NCBI RefSeq assembly: GCF_050947875.1
Contig: NC_134568.1
Coordinates: forward strand, 196,822,353 to 196,886,352
Direction of reading: 5' to 3'
DNA length: 64,000 nucleotides
Source of the DNA: Dermacentor variabilis
Taxonomy: Eukaryota; Arthropoda; Arachnida; Ixodida; Ixodidae
In this document: positions 23,271 to 35,366 of the stretch, in pieces
Layout of the letters: each line of letters opens with the position of its first letter
How positions within the stretch are numbered: the first letter of the stretch is position 1
Position numbers and translations under genes: made by a program
Notes under the pieces: model-generated
Database searches by the model: none
The model's input: only the letters and a program-made list of their open reading frames with translations
What the model was told of the DNA's origin: nothing

Positions 23271-26200
23271 TGCCTTGAAGAAAGACTGAGGCATTAAATA
23301 TAAATGATACTGCAGGCACCGGTGGTCCAATGGCTGAATTACACGTGGTTGTTTGCGGATGAACCGCACTCAGCAACCTGGCCAAGAGTGGCGCAGGAGC
23401 AACAAAAGCTCCCTGCACAAATGTGTACAGTGTATACAGTAAGCACAGCATAGATTGCTTATAGTTTAAGTCACCAGAGTCGTGAATATCTGCACAATAA
23501 GCGTTGCTGCATTATAACCAGAAATACATTTTTCAGTGGCTGCAACACGTGCAAAACATGTAGCCCAAGCAGCCACACGTATCTGAGAATCTACCTTTTT
23601 CACGGCGCGACAGCACATGCGCCCTGCCCTAGCAGATTAGTTACAAAATGTTTTGGAAGGGACGCATGCATGGCTGCGCAACCTGATATTGGGGGAAAAT
23701 ACCCCGAACAAAAAAAAAAGAAAGAAGAAACACACGGACACGCACTGCAGCAAACATTCGTGCCATGTACTGCATTGGAGCTCGCCGCCTGTGCAGTGCT
23801 GAAAACCTGCCTACCGTAAGACTGTAACTCCACTTTAACACAGAAAGCAGCCAGGGCTTCGTCCGGACTGCACTGTGAACCATTTGCAGCCTTGCATTGA
23901 TGGCTAGCAAATTTATCAATAAACCACTGTGCTACATTTGGGCAACACTTGAAAAACATCACATTGCTGACGAAGTCTTCTTGCAGCATCAGCCCCCTCT
24001 TGCTGGTGGTGGCAGCACGTGCCTGACTTCATGGACTCATTTAGGGCACGGTAACACTGGGTCGATACGAGATCGACAACTCGCTGATGCCAACGATTGG
24101 CTGACTATTCAGCACAGTGTGTTGCTGAGACCATTTTATCATAATAGGCCAACAATGACACAAACTACGGGCAGAAGTTGTTGTAGCGCGACCATCATCG
24201 CTCAACCAAACCCCACGCGATCAGCCATCAAACCAACTATGTGATAGCTGCAGCACCTTCACTTGTATATATAATTAATCGCGTTCAAAATGAGTCAAAA
24301 CATGCCTTCGAAGTTGAAATACACAAGCTACAGTCCTCTCAAGCCGTGCAAATGAAGTTTGAGCTAATGATGAGCCTGTTTAGTGCAGGTTGAGTTTAGC
24401 CTGGCCCCACAGAGTTCGTGCAACCGCTACTGGCAGACCTGAACTTAAAAATAAGCAGTTAGGACGAAAGAAACTGCTCTTGCCGTTCAGTTGTGGCACT
24501 ATAGCGATTTGATATCAACTACTCTTCACTTTGCACGGGGCCAATAAGCAGCAAGCGGCGACATATGGCACTGTGCCAACATATGTATGTCACCACTCCC
24601 GAAGGCTGCCAGACACATTTGCTACGTAGATGGGTGGGTCTGTATGTGCTGTTATGCTGACGCATTTCTTAGTTCCAGAGAAGCACTGTCTGCCACCTCT
24701 GGGTCAAATGGGAAACAAGTGACATGGCATTCGGTACAGCAGCATAAACTCACTCAGTTACCAACGGTGTCAGTGATTGCATTCGTGTTTTCACGAGAGA
24801 ACTTCATGGCCTATAAGTGAGAGCTTATGCCGAGCAGTTTTCTCAAATACTTTACAGCACGCGCAAACTGAAAGTATGATGAAGTTAAAGGAAAGCTAGA
24901 ATCAGTAATAAGAGCTAATAGTATATGTGTCTGGATCACAGTTGCCGTTGTTCAAATGGCTCGGCCACTCATACTAACCCGTCTTAGGGTGGAACGACGC
25001 GGCTGATATGTGCAGATATTTATGTACGGCTACATTTTGCCATTATTTCACATCAGATATGCGCTGTTTCCACAATATTCAAAGCTAAGAATGGTATGTG
25101 GCTATAGATGTCAATGTAAACAAATGCACGGGTTTGGCAAATCCGACGTGGAAGGCTCCGCTCGAATACTTCTTGAATGTATGAAATGTCTAATGAATGT
25201 GTAAAAGGAATAGAAAAAGTGAGGTGCAAGAGCATGACATCAGCGACAACAAGCTCCAGGGCAGCTGCGCCGGCAGGCGGAACTCGGCATGCGTTTATCG
25301 GCTGCACTGTTAGCACAACAGCGCACTCAGCTAGGCCTGCTCACCCAGTAGGCCTAGCCGAGTGCTATTGAGTGCTACATGGCTTCCTGGAACAATATGT
25401 TGTCCTGGAGAAGCCATTAATAATTAATTGCAATCCATGAAATGCACAGCAGACACACACTCAACATGAGCGCAGGTACAGAAAACAGCCGGCGAAAGCC
25501 CTGGAACCCTTCCAAAACGTTTCCAGCAGCATGCGGCAGAGGGCAGCACAGGAACATGAAAAAGGCGGGTTGAAGTATGCAACCGGGATTCTTGCATATG
25601 TTTAAATTTACTAACGTTGAAAGGCACATGTCCGAGAACCCACTGTCTTCGCATGAAACATTTCAGACCCGCTCATTTATTCAAATTTCCCCGTGTCATC
25701 ACCACCAACTTGTACAGAACTAATGTAGAACGGCAGCTGAAATTTTGGATGCTCTACAGTGTCTAGTTCAATTTCTCAGACTGACCTACGGTGTAAAAAT
25801 CATGGCGACCATGAATCAAGTTGCCGCCGTTCGAGTGTTACCCATGCCATCTGTACCTGTGCCTCCACTTTTGTTGTTGAAGCGGTTTCTGCACTTTCCA
25901 AGTGCCATACAACCACAGCACCGCATTCATTGACTCGGCACCAAACCACAACTTTGGTCAGCTACACCCAACAAGGCGCACTATAGCCAGCGGCAGGGCC
26001 AAACAACATACTGTTGCGGGAAGCTCGCCCTTGATACATAACATCAGTACTCGTAGGGGATTGAGCTTGCGATCACGCACATGGGCTGAACTGACAGCAG
26101 TGTGTGTTAAGCGGAGTTTGGTTTCTGGGGCTATCAGCTGCTGCAAGTACTGAGCACGCCTACCAAGTTTGTGTGTGCGCATACTGGTAGGAACCGCGGA

Positions 26201-26600
26201 AACTCACACGGGGGGCATAAGCCTAAAAGCTCCAAATCAAATTTGTGGAACACACCTTAAACTGACAGCAGTCAAAGTTGCACACCCGATATCTGCACTT
26301 CATGACGGGCGCACACAAACTGAAGAACCAAAGCCACCAAAGAACGACAATGCGCACACATTCAGTGCGAAGCGCAACGCTGTTAAGCAGCTGATCAAAG
26401 GCTTCTCCATTGCCTAGCAACCCTGCGCACCAGCATAACGCTGCAACTGATTTTCTTTTTTTGTTCCTTGTTCTCCTCCTCCACCTACTCCTCTGCATCG
26501 TTCTTGTCGCTCTTCCCTCCCATCGGCTGGTGCACCTCGTTGAGAACTGTCCTCACTACCGCGTTTGTGTGCAGGATTTTTCCATGGATGCCACATTGTA
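23271..26600. other. non-coding intron sequence
   Basis: No exon or named repeat was recognised over 3.3 kb. A pyrimidine-rich stretch lies at about 26449-26500. Several short overlapping frames exist on both strands but show no known motif. Confidence 0.4.
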
Positions 26601-27697
26601 CAGTGAAACCTCGTTAAATTGTAGTTTGTCAGAGGTCGGAAAAAGCACATACTAAACAGTAGTACTGCTTAACCAAAACAGCATGAGATCGCCCACTTAC
26701 CTGTCAAAAATGGAACTCAGAGAGAGTACGATGAAAGGGCAAAAACATACAGTATTTATTCACTTCGTGCGACAAAAGTCTTACTTTCGTTTCATGCACC
26801 AGCGGCCTAGCAGCAACGACAGCAGCCTCAAACTCAAAGCTGCTAGCCAGCTTTTCAGCCAGTGCCCTCTTCTCGACAAACAGTCATATGGCAGATTCCT
26901 TGTTTGCATTGCAAATTCTCCGTGCACAGGCGCAGTAGCGCTGCAGAAATCGCGGGGCACTCTTTTCATTACGGGGTACTGTTCTTGTCGCGAAGATTGC
27001 ATTCACGAGGCTGACGTAACGTGCAGCTTCTGCCACTGTCGGGCCTGAATCGCCCATGCTGTCTCTTTCCGTGTCGTCCTCATCACTTCATTAGGCGACA
27101 CTTCAGCAACAACAGAGGCAACAAGGGTGAAAAGTTGAACCTTGTAGCCGACATCTTTTCGCGGTAGCAGCAGCGCTGCCGAGCAACTTTTTCGCATTCC
27201 AAATGCCACACACCGTAGACAACGGTAGATCCCTGGCGCATTTCAGCGCCGATTTCTTCGTGCCACGTTTGATAGCACGAACAATGTCCAATTTCTTCTA
27301 TGCTGAGCACCCGGTGTTTTTATTCATGCTTTGGCATGACGCGAGTGCTAGCTTGCACAACGCCACAACCATGGCAACAACACTCTCTGGCACTGTGCCG
27401 AAATGATGCTGAAATGGCTTCGCACGTAAATACACAGGGCGCTTAGAGGCCACTGTTCCCATCTCTGAGGCTTGTTCTGCCAGGCCACCCAATGGGGACG
27501 ATGCACTGCCGTGATTGCGCAACGAAAAGTGGAAACGCTACGTGCTAACCGATACGTACGCAATAAGCTCGTACGGTTTATGTGGATACAAAACGCATCA
27601 TATTGAATGGCCACTGAGTCGGAGGTTTGACTTTAATACTTTTAAAATGAAACTACTGTTTAAGTGGGTATGGTTTAACGAGGTTTTAAAGTAACTG
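26601..27697 (-). mobile_element. Tigger/pogo-type DNA transposon, internally deleted, copy 2
   Basis: The minus-strand 3' end is at 26601 (CAGTGAAACCTCGTTAAATT, preceded by TA). The 5' end lies near 27697, where GTTTAACGAGGTTTTA is followed by a few extra bases. The interior aligns with copy 1 (10358-12152 minus its MITE), including the same join of the helix-turn-helix region to the acidic C-terminus. There is no DDE core. Confidence 0.8.
26760..27310 (-). pseudogene. Tigger/CENP-B-like transposase remnant, copy 2
   Basis: Minus-strand frames read DIVRAIKRGTKKSAL and LPLSTVCGIWNAKKLLGSAA (helix-turn-helix DNA-binding part, about 27290-27150), then cross the same deletion junction as copy 1 near 27105-27140 into the C-terminal segment (about 27060-26780, including REFAMQTRNL-like matches). 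Frame changes and stops are present. At least one stop of copy 1 inside the helix-turn-helix is not shared: copy 2 reads STVCGIW through it, so these are separate decays. Confidence 0.6.
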
Positions 27698-27815
27698 GTA
27701 TTTCATATTGCGCGACTAGACTATAAACGGTATGCACATACATGGTATTCTAAGGGAGAGTAAGCAGGAGTCGGAAAAGGCTGCATTATAGCCAGTTCTG
27801 CATTACAAGTGGTTA

Positions 27816-28395
27816 TGTTTCTGGGGAGCACCCGCTCCCATTTCCTCCCACATACTCACGTCGTCCTGTTCGCACGTGGCAGACACGTCGAGCCAGCCTA
27901 GACACGGGAGTGAGGCACTGCGCGCCCTCCCGTTCACCACCGCTCCCATAACGTGCGTACTTCTTTCCCCGCACCCGGCTCACAGGAAAAGGAGAGGTAT
28001 CCGGCGGGAGAGGAGGACATTCCCCTCACAAAATGTAAAAAGGTATAAAAGCGCGCAACCAGGGGAGACCCTCTCTCTTTGAGGCCCGACTCCACCCCTG
28101 CCAGACTAGATCACCTGCCGCAACCCACAAGTGACCTCGTTTGCCTGACTATCCCAGGGAACGAGGTAAGCCTATTTATTGCTTGTTACAGAGAGGACTT
28201 CCTTCTGCCAGTGTTCTTCATTGCTTGGAGCAATAAACATTGTTGGAGTTGACGCCGCTGGTTCCCTTATTCTTTCGAACCTGACATAGCTGCGATTCCC
28301 GCGTTACGGGTTGGGGAGTACCACGGAACGACTGTGTGGGGCAAGATCCGGAGCTCGCCTTCAGCCCTAGCCGCACGCAGAGCGGAACCCCCACA
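27816..28395 (+). repeat. LTR-like segment (solo LTR or LTR plus leader)
   Basis: A GC-rich block in AT-rich surroundings starts TGTTTCTGGGGAGC. It contains a TATA box (28044), an AATAAA (28232-28237) and possible 3' ends at GAACCTGACA (about 28288) or GGAACCCCCACA (28395). This order (TG start, TATA, transcription start region, AATAAA, CA end) is that of a long terminal repeat. No target duplication or internal genes were found, so it would be a solo LTR or fragment. The family is unknown. Confidence 0.45.
28044..28050 (+). promoter_or_regulatory. TATA box in LTR-like segment
   Basis: TATAAAA followed by a GC-rich stretch, about 185 bp upstream of an AATAAA, inside the LTR-like block. It would drive plus-strand transcription, opposite to the host gene. 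Confidence 0.45.
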
Positions 28396-29379
28396 TGTTT
28401 AACTGGTCCGTACAAAGCGCAAAATTCCATGTGCGATGTGCATACGTTCAGGGTGGCACGCAGCAGCATGCACTGCCTACAGAAAGCACAAGTAAAAACA
28501 TGCAAGTGGAGATGGACAGTGTAGGCACTGCCTACACTGCCTATCCCCCCTTTCTACAGGAGATGCTGTACATACTTTACATGAACGTGTACACATAGGG
28601 CAAAAGCACTATACAAGCTACAGGGCACTGGAATATGAACTTTGTGACAATACCAATGCTTCGTTGAAAAACTTCCCTATGATAACCAACTGCAATAACA
28701 AACAAAGAGCAGACCAATACGCCTTTATGTACTACACTAATACTGTGCTGTTCAAAGGTGAAGGTGTCCTTGAACACAGGTTCGGACGTCGCGCCGCCCG
28801 AAAGGTTACAGAATGTCTCAGACCCCAAAACATGCAACATCCCAGACCTCAAAAGTGACCATCGCCGGGTTCCCTTGAAAAAAAATTGGGCTAGTCGACA
28901 ATTGCGTAAATAAGGCTTCCCCAAAGTATTTCTACGAAAAAAATTTTTGGTAACATACGAGCTCTTTGAAGTTTCTGCTAGGAAGCAAAAGTTGATTGCA
29001 GGTAAATTTTTTCTGTGCGAGTCTGAAACTAGGTAAAATGACATTGACAATGACAGAACATTGCATTGACATTCTTTCAAGTGACGTTATAAGTGGACCC
29101 GTGAAATAATGTTTAGTGTTTAACTGACTCTATAAAAAAAGCAAGAAATTATGCATTTTCAAAATTTTTTTGCTATGTGATAATGACACAATTATTGTGG
29201 TAATGATGAACAGGCAGCACTTATACAACAAGAATTTTTTAAATATGAGTCCTTTATTTATTTTCTTTCTTTTAATCCTTCACTCTGAGTGGCTGTTTAA
29301 TGCAACAGTGCATGGCAACTTGTGTGAGCCAATGGGAAAAGGCTAAAGAAAGTTGCAGTTTCGCCCCAAAGGCAAAGCA
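28396..29379. other. non-coding intron sequence
   Basis: Nothing recognised. A minus-strand frame at 28577-29080 has no known motif and is probably chance. Confidence 0.4.
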
Positions 29380-29968
29380 TCGATCGCAATAGCAAATTAG
29401 TGGACAGCTATATGAAGTAAGGATAGTAGTTTTATCGGCCATATAAACTCGTAAACATAGGCATACTAAGTAAATTAACAAGCACAGTGTCACGCACGCA
29501 CAAGAAAACATGAACACATCTCCCTCCATGACCACAGAAACTCACTGTCAAAACGCGGCAGAAGCTGCGAGTGAATTTACCTTTGCGCTGCCTCTCGCAT
29601 CAACACGAACTAAGCCGCTAAAACACAGCGCATGGCAGACTCTGTGCCCATCGCAGATGGCTTTCAAGATACAGCAGCCCGGGCAGGCGTGCCTGGTTGC
29701 CCGCACCGCTCAGAGTAAAACGCACTCCCCCCCCCCCCAAGCCTTGCGCGTGACGGAAGACGGCGTGCTTCCTCCCTACCCTTCCTCCCTTACATGTGCA
29801 AGATTGAGCCGCAATCGCCAGCTCACCCTCGCACGCTTCCACTCGCACATACAGCATACAGCGCGCGGTGACTATTTTTATCGCCCTTGGGAACCTCACG
29901 GCGACCCCGACGGCGACGGCAGAAATGCGATTGGAATGTCCATATAATTGCTATCGCAATAAAAAGGG
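29380..29968. mobile_element. MITE with 'GCAATAGCAA' termini
   Basis: The left end ATCGCAATAGCAAATTAGTG and the right end, inverted, ATTGCGATAGCAATTATATG form an imperfect inverted repeat. The interior carries a GC-rich stretch (about 29860-29930, GGAACCTCACGGCGACC) that I associate with a repeat common in tick genomes. A fragment of the same terminus occurs at about 62690-62715 (TTGCTATCGCAAT). It encodes no protein. Confidence 0.5.
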
Positions 29969-30049
29969 ACACTCCATGAAAATGCAGGACTCAGCATCAG
30001 ATGAAAGTACAGGTCCCTTTAGGGTGTGAATCACAATGTTGCAATTGTA

Positions 30050-31214
30050 CAGTCGAACCTTGTATAAAGTCAAACCTCGATAGATCGAACAGCGCGGTGA
30101 TCGCGAAATAGTTCGATATAGCCAGAATTCTACATATAAACATTACATAAAAATCGCATCAAAAGCTTCTGCAAATCAATCAATGAACCAAGGGCGCGAT
30201 CAGGCATCGTTGTTCGGAGCACACGTTTGGTTGCGCCACACGCAATTGGCCTAGGCCGCGCCGACTTCGTCCACTGGGAGCGCGCGGTCAATCATGCCGC
30301 ACGAAATTAGCGTAGGTCGCGCTGACTTTGTCAGCTGCACGAAGTTGGCGCGGCGTAACAGAATGCATGCTCCGAACAATGATCCCCAATCGTGGCGCAG
30401 TATACTCACTTGAAGCTTCACACAAATTATTTATTTATTTGGCTGAAATTACTGCAGCAGTGTAGCCTGCTTCTTATTGGCAGCCGCGTGCTTAAACACT
30501 AAGTCATCAACCTAGTCGAAACGATCCACAAGCATAGGCCGGTGCCCTCTATTGTGCCACAGTAGTGGTGTAGAAGTGCCAAAGCAGCTACAGCCTCAGT
30601 TGAAGTTGGGAGTGGGGCAACATCAGCGCTTGCTGGATCAACCTCCGCAGCATCTTCGTTTGGCTGCTACTTCTACTGCGTTCTCCACGTCCATCAATTG
30701 AAGCATTTTGAAACACTGTTAATAACAAAGTACTAAGTGACGTCTGCCAAGGCGTCTATGAGTGCACCCAGTGAGCACGCGCTGTCGCGTGTCTCTGTGG
30801 AAGCAAACTGTCAGTCCTTGCGATGCGCGGCAGGCGCAGAGCACGGCACCGAGGAGGAGTCAGTGCGACAAATGCAATGCGTCGTTGACGTTGTTGAACT
30901 AGCCAAGCCACCGAGTGCGTACGCCGCTACATTCAAATGGCGCCTTCGGCGCAATCGACGTGTGCAGCTATAGTGCGCAGCAGTCGGGAACGCCTATGCG
31001 CCACCGCTATCTTCGAGGGTGTTGCGGGAAAGCTCACCGCCTGTCAAGATAGCGCACGTGGTGCGGGGTGGCGGAGTTCAACATATCCATTTTACGTCCA
31101 ACCCCGTTCAAAATAAAAAATTAAAGATGCATGCGATTTTTCAGGTGATACGGAAAGTGTTTGATATACACAATAATTCAATATATCCATGTTCGATATA
31201 TCGAGGTTTGACTG
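30050..31214 (-). mobile_element. Tigger-derived element with C-terminal remnant
   Basis: The left end CAGTCGAACCTTG (30050, after TA), with a second start-like AGTCAAACCTCGATAG at 30068, and the right end, inverted, CAGTCAAACCTCGATATATC (31214) are Tigger-type inverted repeats. Minus-strand sequence at about 30690-30460 reads as a decayed transposase C-terminus (DPASADVAPLPTSTEAV). The catalytic core is missing. Confidence 0.55.
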
Positions 31215-31565
31215 CATAATGTTGATAACACTTCACACAGAAAATGTTGACAAGACGATGTGCACAGCACGGCCGACAGACAAAGATGTAAAAGGAACAA
31301 TGAGGACAAGCGCTGTGCACATCGTTATGGAATGCCAACTAGCCTGGTATCACATTTTGATGACAAGACATACGGTAACTAAGTTGCAAAATTTGATCTG
31401 ATCTTAGGATCGCCTCATGCCAATTTCACTTAAGTTTGTTCATGTGTAGCCTTGGAGACCAGAGAGAGGCACTCCATACACACTACCTATATAGCTGTCC
31501 CCTATAAACAGATATAATGGTGAAACAATAAACAACAGTAAGCAAGATTTCAGGTTAGTACATAC

Positions 31566-31738
31566 CTGATTTTTGTCCAAAGGTTCATCACCTATTCGCA
31601 CAAACTGGGGGTCTATTCTTTGGCCAGGTGACTTCTTGGGGTCAAAAGCAAAGCTGACCCCTGACACCTGAGGAAAGCGACCTTCCAACTTGGGGTACTG
31701 AGATACACCATTCTCCAAAGCTTGCAAAATTTGGTCCC
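31566..31738 (-). CDS. 5'-nucleotidase-like gene, exon D
   Basis: 173 nt with a TTTGCTGACACAG acceptor and a strong GTATGT donor. Its first two bases complete a Gly codon begun in exon C, giving SATG|DQILQALENGVSQYPK. It continues LEGRFPQVSGVSFAFDP and KKSPGQRI, the central part of the 5'-nucleotidase C-terminal domain: the 'LENGVS' helix and 'F-Q-SG-F-FDP' strand are family hallmarks. It ends in phase 0 after Lys-Asn-Gln. The intron to exon C is only 485 bp, the shortest in the gene. Confidence 0.95.
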
Positions 31739-32223
31739 CTGTGTCAGCAAAAGTACAGTGATCATTTTTTACAGAGGCTGAAATGAGTGTACAAAAATTT
31801 GAAAGACACACAAGAAAAGAACTAAGAGCTACAAAGTTAAGAATGAGCTTATTAGCACACATCCCAAATTGGTATCACCCTCAGTGAGAGGAACCTGACT
31901 GACAGAATGAAAGCTGATCTCCTGCATGGCTATCTTGATCTCTTTGCAACTCTTTCCCAATTTTCACGAGTTAATATTGTTGTTTTTAACAGTGCTACGA
32001 ACAATGGGAATCAAAGCTGCGTAATTTGAATCGATCTTTTTCAACAAAGCATTTAAAGGTGTTGAACTACAATCATGAAACACATTTTGGTCATGTCAGC
32101 ACCTTTAGAAGTTAAACTATGTGATATCAACATTGCTGTGAAAACAACAAAACAGCTTGTTTTTCAATTTTGATTAACAAAGCTTCCTTGGTTGAGTACT
32201 AGCATGCAGAGCACCAATCATAC

Positions 32224-32391
32224 CAGTAGCACTGAGCACAATCAGAGAGTCCATCATGGGCAGGACTGTGACCAAATCTCGCATAGTGAAGGCCCCCTTC
32301 CGATGAATTCGATCTGACCGCAGTGTACCAGAGTTGAGAATAGCCAGGTCAGAATGAGTTGCTGACAGCATAACATCACAGATAAAATTTC
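32224..32391 (-). CDS. 5'-nucleotidase-like gene, exon C
   Basis: 168 nt with a CTTCTCTGTGCAG acceptor and a GTATGA donor. It completes the Gly codon from exon B and encodes NFICDVMLSATHSDLAILNS, then GTLRSDRIHRKGAFTMRDL and VTVLPMMDSLIVLSATG. The pattern 'G-N-hhh-D' followed by 'hhNSGxLR' and 'G-hhT-D-hhxhhP' is the core of the 5'-nucleotidase C-terminal domain (Pfam PF02872). The NSGTLR loop contributes to substrate binding in this fold. Confidence 0.95.
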
Positions 32392-32940
32392 CTGCACAGA
32401 GAAGTAGCATAAAATTAGTACCACTATATTGAAACACACACATTGGTAAAACAAGGACTCTTACAAGTGCTCTGCAACAGCATGTGAAATTGTAAAACGA
32501 CTTTTACAGAGAGGCAAATAGTTAGTTAAAGAAGGGCAACCTGCTAAATATGTGGATAACCATATGCACAAAAGGACTGGACTTATTTAAAACGCATTAT
32601 GATGACTGCAACATATTTTCAGTGCTTCATCACACAAAAAATACACGTACAATACAACTATACACACATCATATCAAGATATCAAGACAGTGAAGCCAAG
32701 AAAAGTATAGGAGAAATTAACTGTTGTTTTGTTGTACTGCACATTTGTACAAACAAAGATATATCATAGTTGAATTTGCTATATAAGCTTTAGAATCCTC
32801 TTAAAGAAAACGGGAAATGAAGCTGCAAGGAAAGACAACTGCTGCTGCCAGTGCAGTGTTCTACCAATTGAGCTTTGGCGTCCCACTGTACCTCCGTCCA
32901 CTTTCTTAGATATTTAAGTACATGTATTTATAACCTAGCA
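32392..32940. other. intron sequence with a tRNA-like stretch
   Basis: On the minus strand at about 32895-32850, AAGCTCAATTGGTAGAACAC resembles a tRNA D-arm and A box. No full cloverleaf follows, so it is probably a relic of a tRNA-derived repeat. Confidence 0.35.
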
Positions 32941-33898
32941 CAGTAAGACGTCGTTAATTTGACCCTCGTTAATTTGAAAAATCGACTAATTTAGACTTGT
33001 CCTTTGGTCCCGGCAGGTGTATGCATTATTTAATGCAATGAAACTCTCGTTAATTTGAATGTATTTGGCCACACATCAGTTTATTCGGTTAACTCTCGGA
33101 ACTCGGCGTGAGTGGGAGCACTGCAAATGTGCGACACAAGAGAGCAAAAATGGCGTTAGCGCCCAATGAAATGAAACGGCAGAGTCCACATCGCCATAGT
33201 AATCAGCAGAAATCTTACACGAATGACAGCAACACCAGAATTCTTCATGTTTATTTGTGCCTCTAAAGCCTTTCTTCTTGCGTTCACCGCCGCACATACC
33301 ACCATGTTGGCCGCATGCCTTCATGACTACATAGTCACCATCCATGATCATGATGATAGTGACTGCATTTTTGTCCGCAGTTGCAGCAAATGGTAGTTTC
33401 GTTCTGGCTCAGTGCGTGCGCGTGCCGCACACCTTCAGAACCGCACGGTCATCGCACATGATTGCGTCGACAGTGGCCATGGTTTTGTCGCAGCTGTTGC
33501 GGCAAACAGTAGTTTTGTTTTGACAATCTTTCGAGGATGAAGCGCACCAGTTACATCGCAATGGGCGGCAACCAGCTCACTGGCAAAAAAATAATCAGGA
33601 CGTGCACGCAGTAGTAAAAAGCCTGTCTCAGATGAAGACACGTGCTGCAGCCGTGTAGTGAAGGAAGTGGCAAGGTCTTCGCCGCTGCAAGCGCTAATCA
33701 GCCAAGAGATGATGAGAACTGCAGAATCTGCACTGCTTTTGTGCAAAATAGAAACAGGATTGCCTCATTCATTGAGTAAATAAAAGCGTGTTGAAATAGT
33801 AAGCATTTATTGTTTTCTTGATACCCCGATAATTCAACATCCACTTAATTCGGACATTTTTTTGTTCCCATAAAATTCGAATTAACAAGGTTTTACTG
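32941..33898. mobile_element. Tigger-derived MITE
   Basis: The left end CAGTAAGACGTCGTTAATTT and the right end, inverted, CAGTAAAACCTTGTTAATTC (33898, followed by TA) are Tigger-type inverted repeats. The left TA has been lost. The interior has a minus-strand frame (33435-33746) with no recognised transposase motif. Confidence 0.6.
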
Positions 33899-34014
33899 TA
33901 GCGAGTGTTGGCCAACGCCACTCAAGTCATGACATTGAACATTCCTTATCTCTCACATCAGCCAACCTCCTCCCCTCTTTCATCCCTCACATGCACCGCG
34001 TGGGGATGCATGAC

Positions 34015-34562
34015 TGTCACGTGTCCCCTGATATGTTGTTTTACCATATAGCTCCCGTCTCCTGTTTTCCGGCTTCGCAGCATGGCCTGGTGCCCGCGGC
34101 AGTCGGTGTGGTTGAAGCGCATTGCGAGAGATGGCGCGAGTGTGGCTCTGCTAACACCACCTAACAGCGGGGTTACTTGGGCGCAGAAAAGAGAAGGCTC
34201 ATTCTGTTTGGTTTGGGTTCGGCAAGCAGCGCGGACGTTCCGCGCGTGTGCCGATCCATGCTTCTGCGAGACCGTCTCGCGAGGGCTCGTTTGAATGCGC
34301 CACCGTTCGCATGACCGTACGCACGAACGACCAGGCGTTGGGATCCAGCATGGGGCGAACATATTCGCTCGCTATCCGGTTGCGGTGAGTCGGACTTCCG
34401 CGATTTGTCACACGCCCATCGGCATGTTTTGTGGATAGCAACTGGGCTAGCAAGCATTGATCTACGAAAGGTGCAATAAATGCCCTTATGACTGTTTGCA
34501 CTACTGTGTTGTCGTTCCTTTGTCGCAAGAGCATGGGTGAGAACCCCATAACCGATACACAC
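34015..34562 (+). repeat. LTR-like GC-rich segment (weak)
   Basis: A GC-rich block starting TGTCACGTGTCCCC has an AATAAA at 34475-34480, about 80 bp before its apparent end near CGATACACA. It has the size and make-up of a solo LTR, but no TATA box or target duplication is convincing. Minus-strand frames across it are probably by-products of its GC content. Confidence 0.3.
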
Positions 34563-34703
34563 AAACATTGGCTATGAAGAATCGCACTACTTTATTCTTA
34601 ATTTACAAGACTTTCTAAACACTTCTCTCTCTTCTTAAATAACTGCTTTTCAACAGCAGTGCACATATAGAATAGACAAAAAAATAAAAAGAACACCACT
34701 CAC

Positions 34704-34799
34704 CCAAATTTGTCTCCGATGTTCTTATGCTGCTAAATCGACCGTCCAAATCAACAGCAAAATGCCCAATCACTTCATCCATTTTTCCTTGCACAACAT
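34704..34799 (-). CDS. 5'-nucleotidase-like gene, exon B
   Basis: 96 nt with a GTGATGCTTTCAG acceptor and a GTGAGT donor. The first two bases complete an Asp codon begun in exon A (KYK|D). It encodes VVQGKMDEVIGHFAVDLDGR, then FSSIRTSETNLG, the entry to the 5'-nucleotidase C-terminal domain (the 'GR-xxLRxxExxLGN' signature). Oddly, its acceptor and first 32 bases lie inside a perfect 59-bp tandem duplication, so a decoy acceptor lies 59 bp upstream. Using the decoy adds 59 nt and hits a TGA within 12 codons. Confidence 0.9.
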
Positions 34800-34885
34800 C
34801 TGAAAGCATCACATCCCAAATCAAACAATCACTTCATCCATTTTTCCTTGCACAACATCTGAAAGCATCACATCCCAAATCAAAC
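34768..34885. repeat. 59-bp perfect tandem duplication over a splice acceptor
   Basis: 34768-34826 and 34827-34885 are identical over 59 bases by eye. Each unit holds 32 bases of exon B, the AG acceptor and 27 bases of intron. The unit next to the exon body is the one that keeps the reading frame. Confidence 0.95.
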
Positions 34886-35366
34886 AAGAGTGGAAAAAGT
34901 TTAATTTAACTTGCCAAGCTTTTATGCTGGCACACAGACAGAAAAGTAATGCAGGCAGAAAGAAAGACAGCAAGAAATAAGCAAAACCTATGCAATATCC
35001 AGCTAGTGAACACTATTATTAGCAGACAATATTTTATTCACATTACATACCATCTCAACAGTTACATGCTGGACCAATCAGTGGGACGCAACTGAGATAC
35101 AGGATAAGTTATCCCAGAGAACTATTTTAATTTACAATGTATATACTACCCATCTTATTTTCTTTGCAGAATAACTGAACATGAATTATAGATATAAGTT
35201 TGCCTCCACAGCACTGCCCATCTCTTCATGTCTTGATAAGAAACGATACTCTTAAATTTAGATGAGCAAGAACTGCAGCAAGCAGACTGTTTATTTACCT
35301 CTATCAACAAGCATGTAGTCAGTGACTCACACTAAAGCCCCTTCATACATGTTTTCACCAGCCATG
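34886..35366. other. non-coding intron sequence
   Basis: Intron between exons A and B; nothing recognised. Confidence 0.4.

Noticed and set aside
23600..23989. 129-codon minus-strand frame as a gene
   Set aside because: Cys-rich low-information sequence without splice support or known motif.
28577..29080. 167-codon minus-strand frame as a host exon
   Set aside because: No family motif, no phase relation to the nucleotidase exons, and ordinary intron composition around it.
33958..34568. Minus-strand frames of 120-134 codons
   Set aside because: They overlap each other in several frames within a GC-rich LTR-like block and have no known motif; GC content alone explains the lack of stops.
34827..34858. 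Distal acceptor as the real start of exon B
   Set aside because: It adds 59 nt, breaks the frame and meets a TGA; the proximal acceptor joins exon A exactly.
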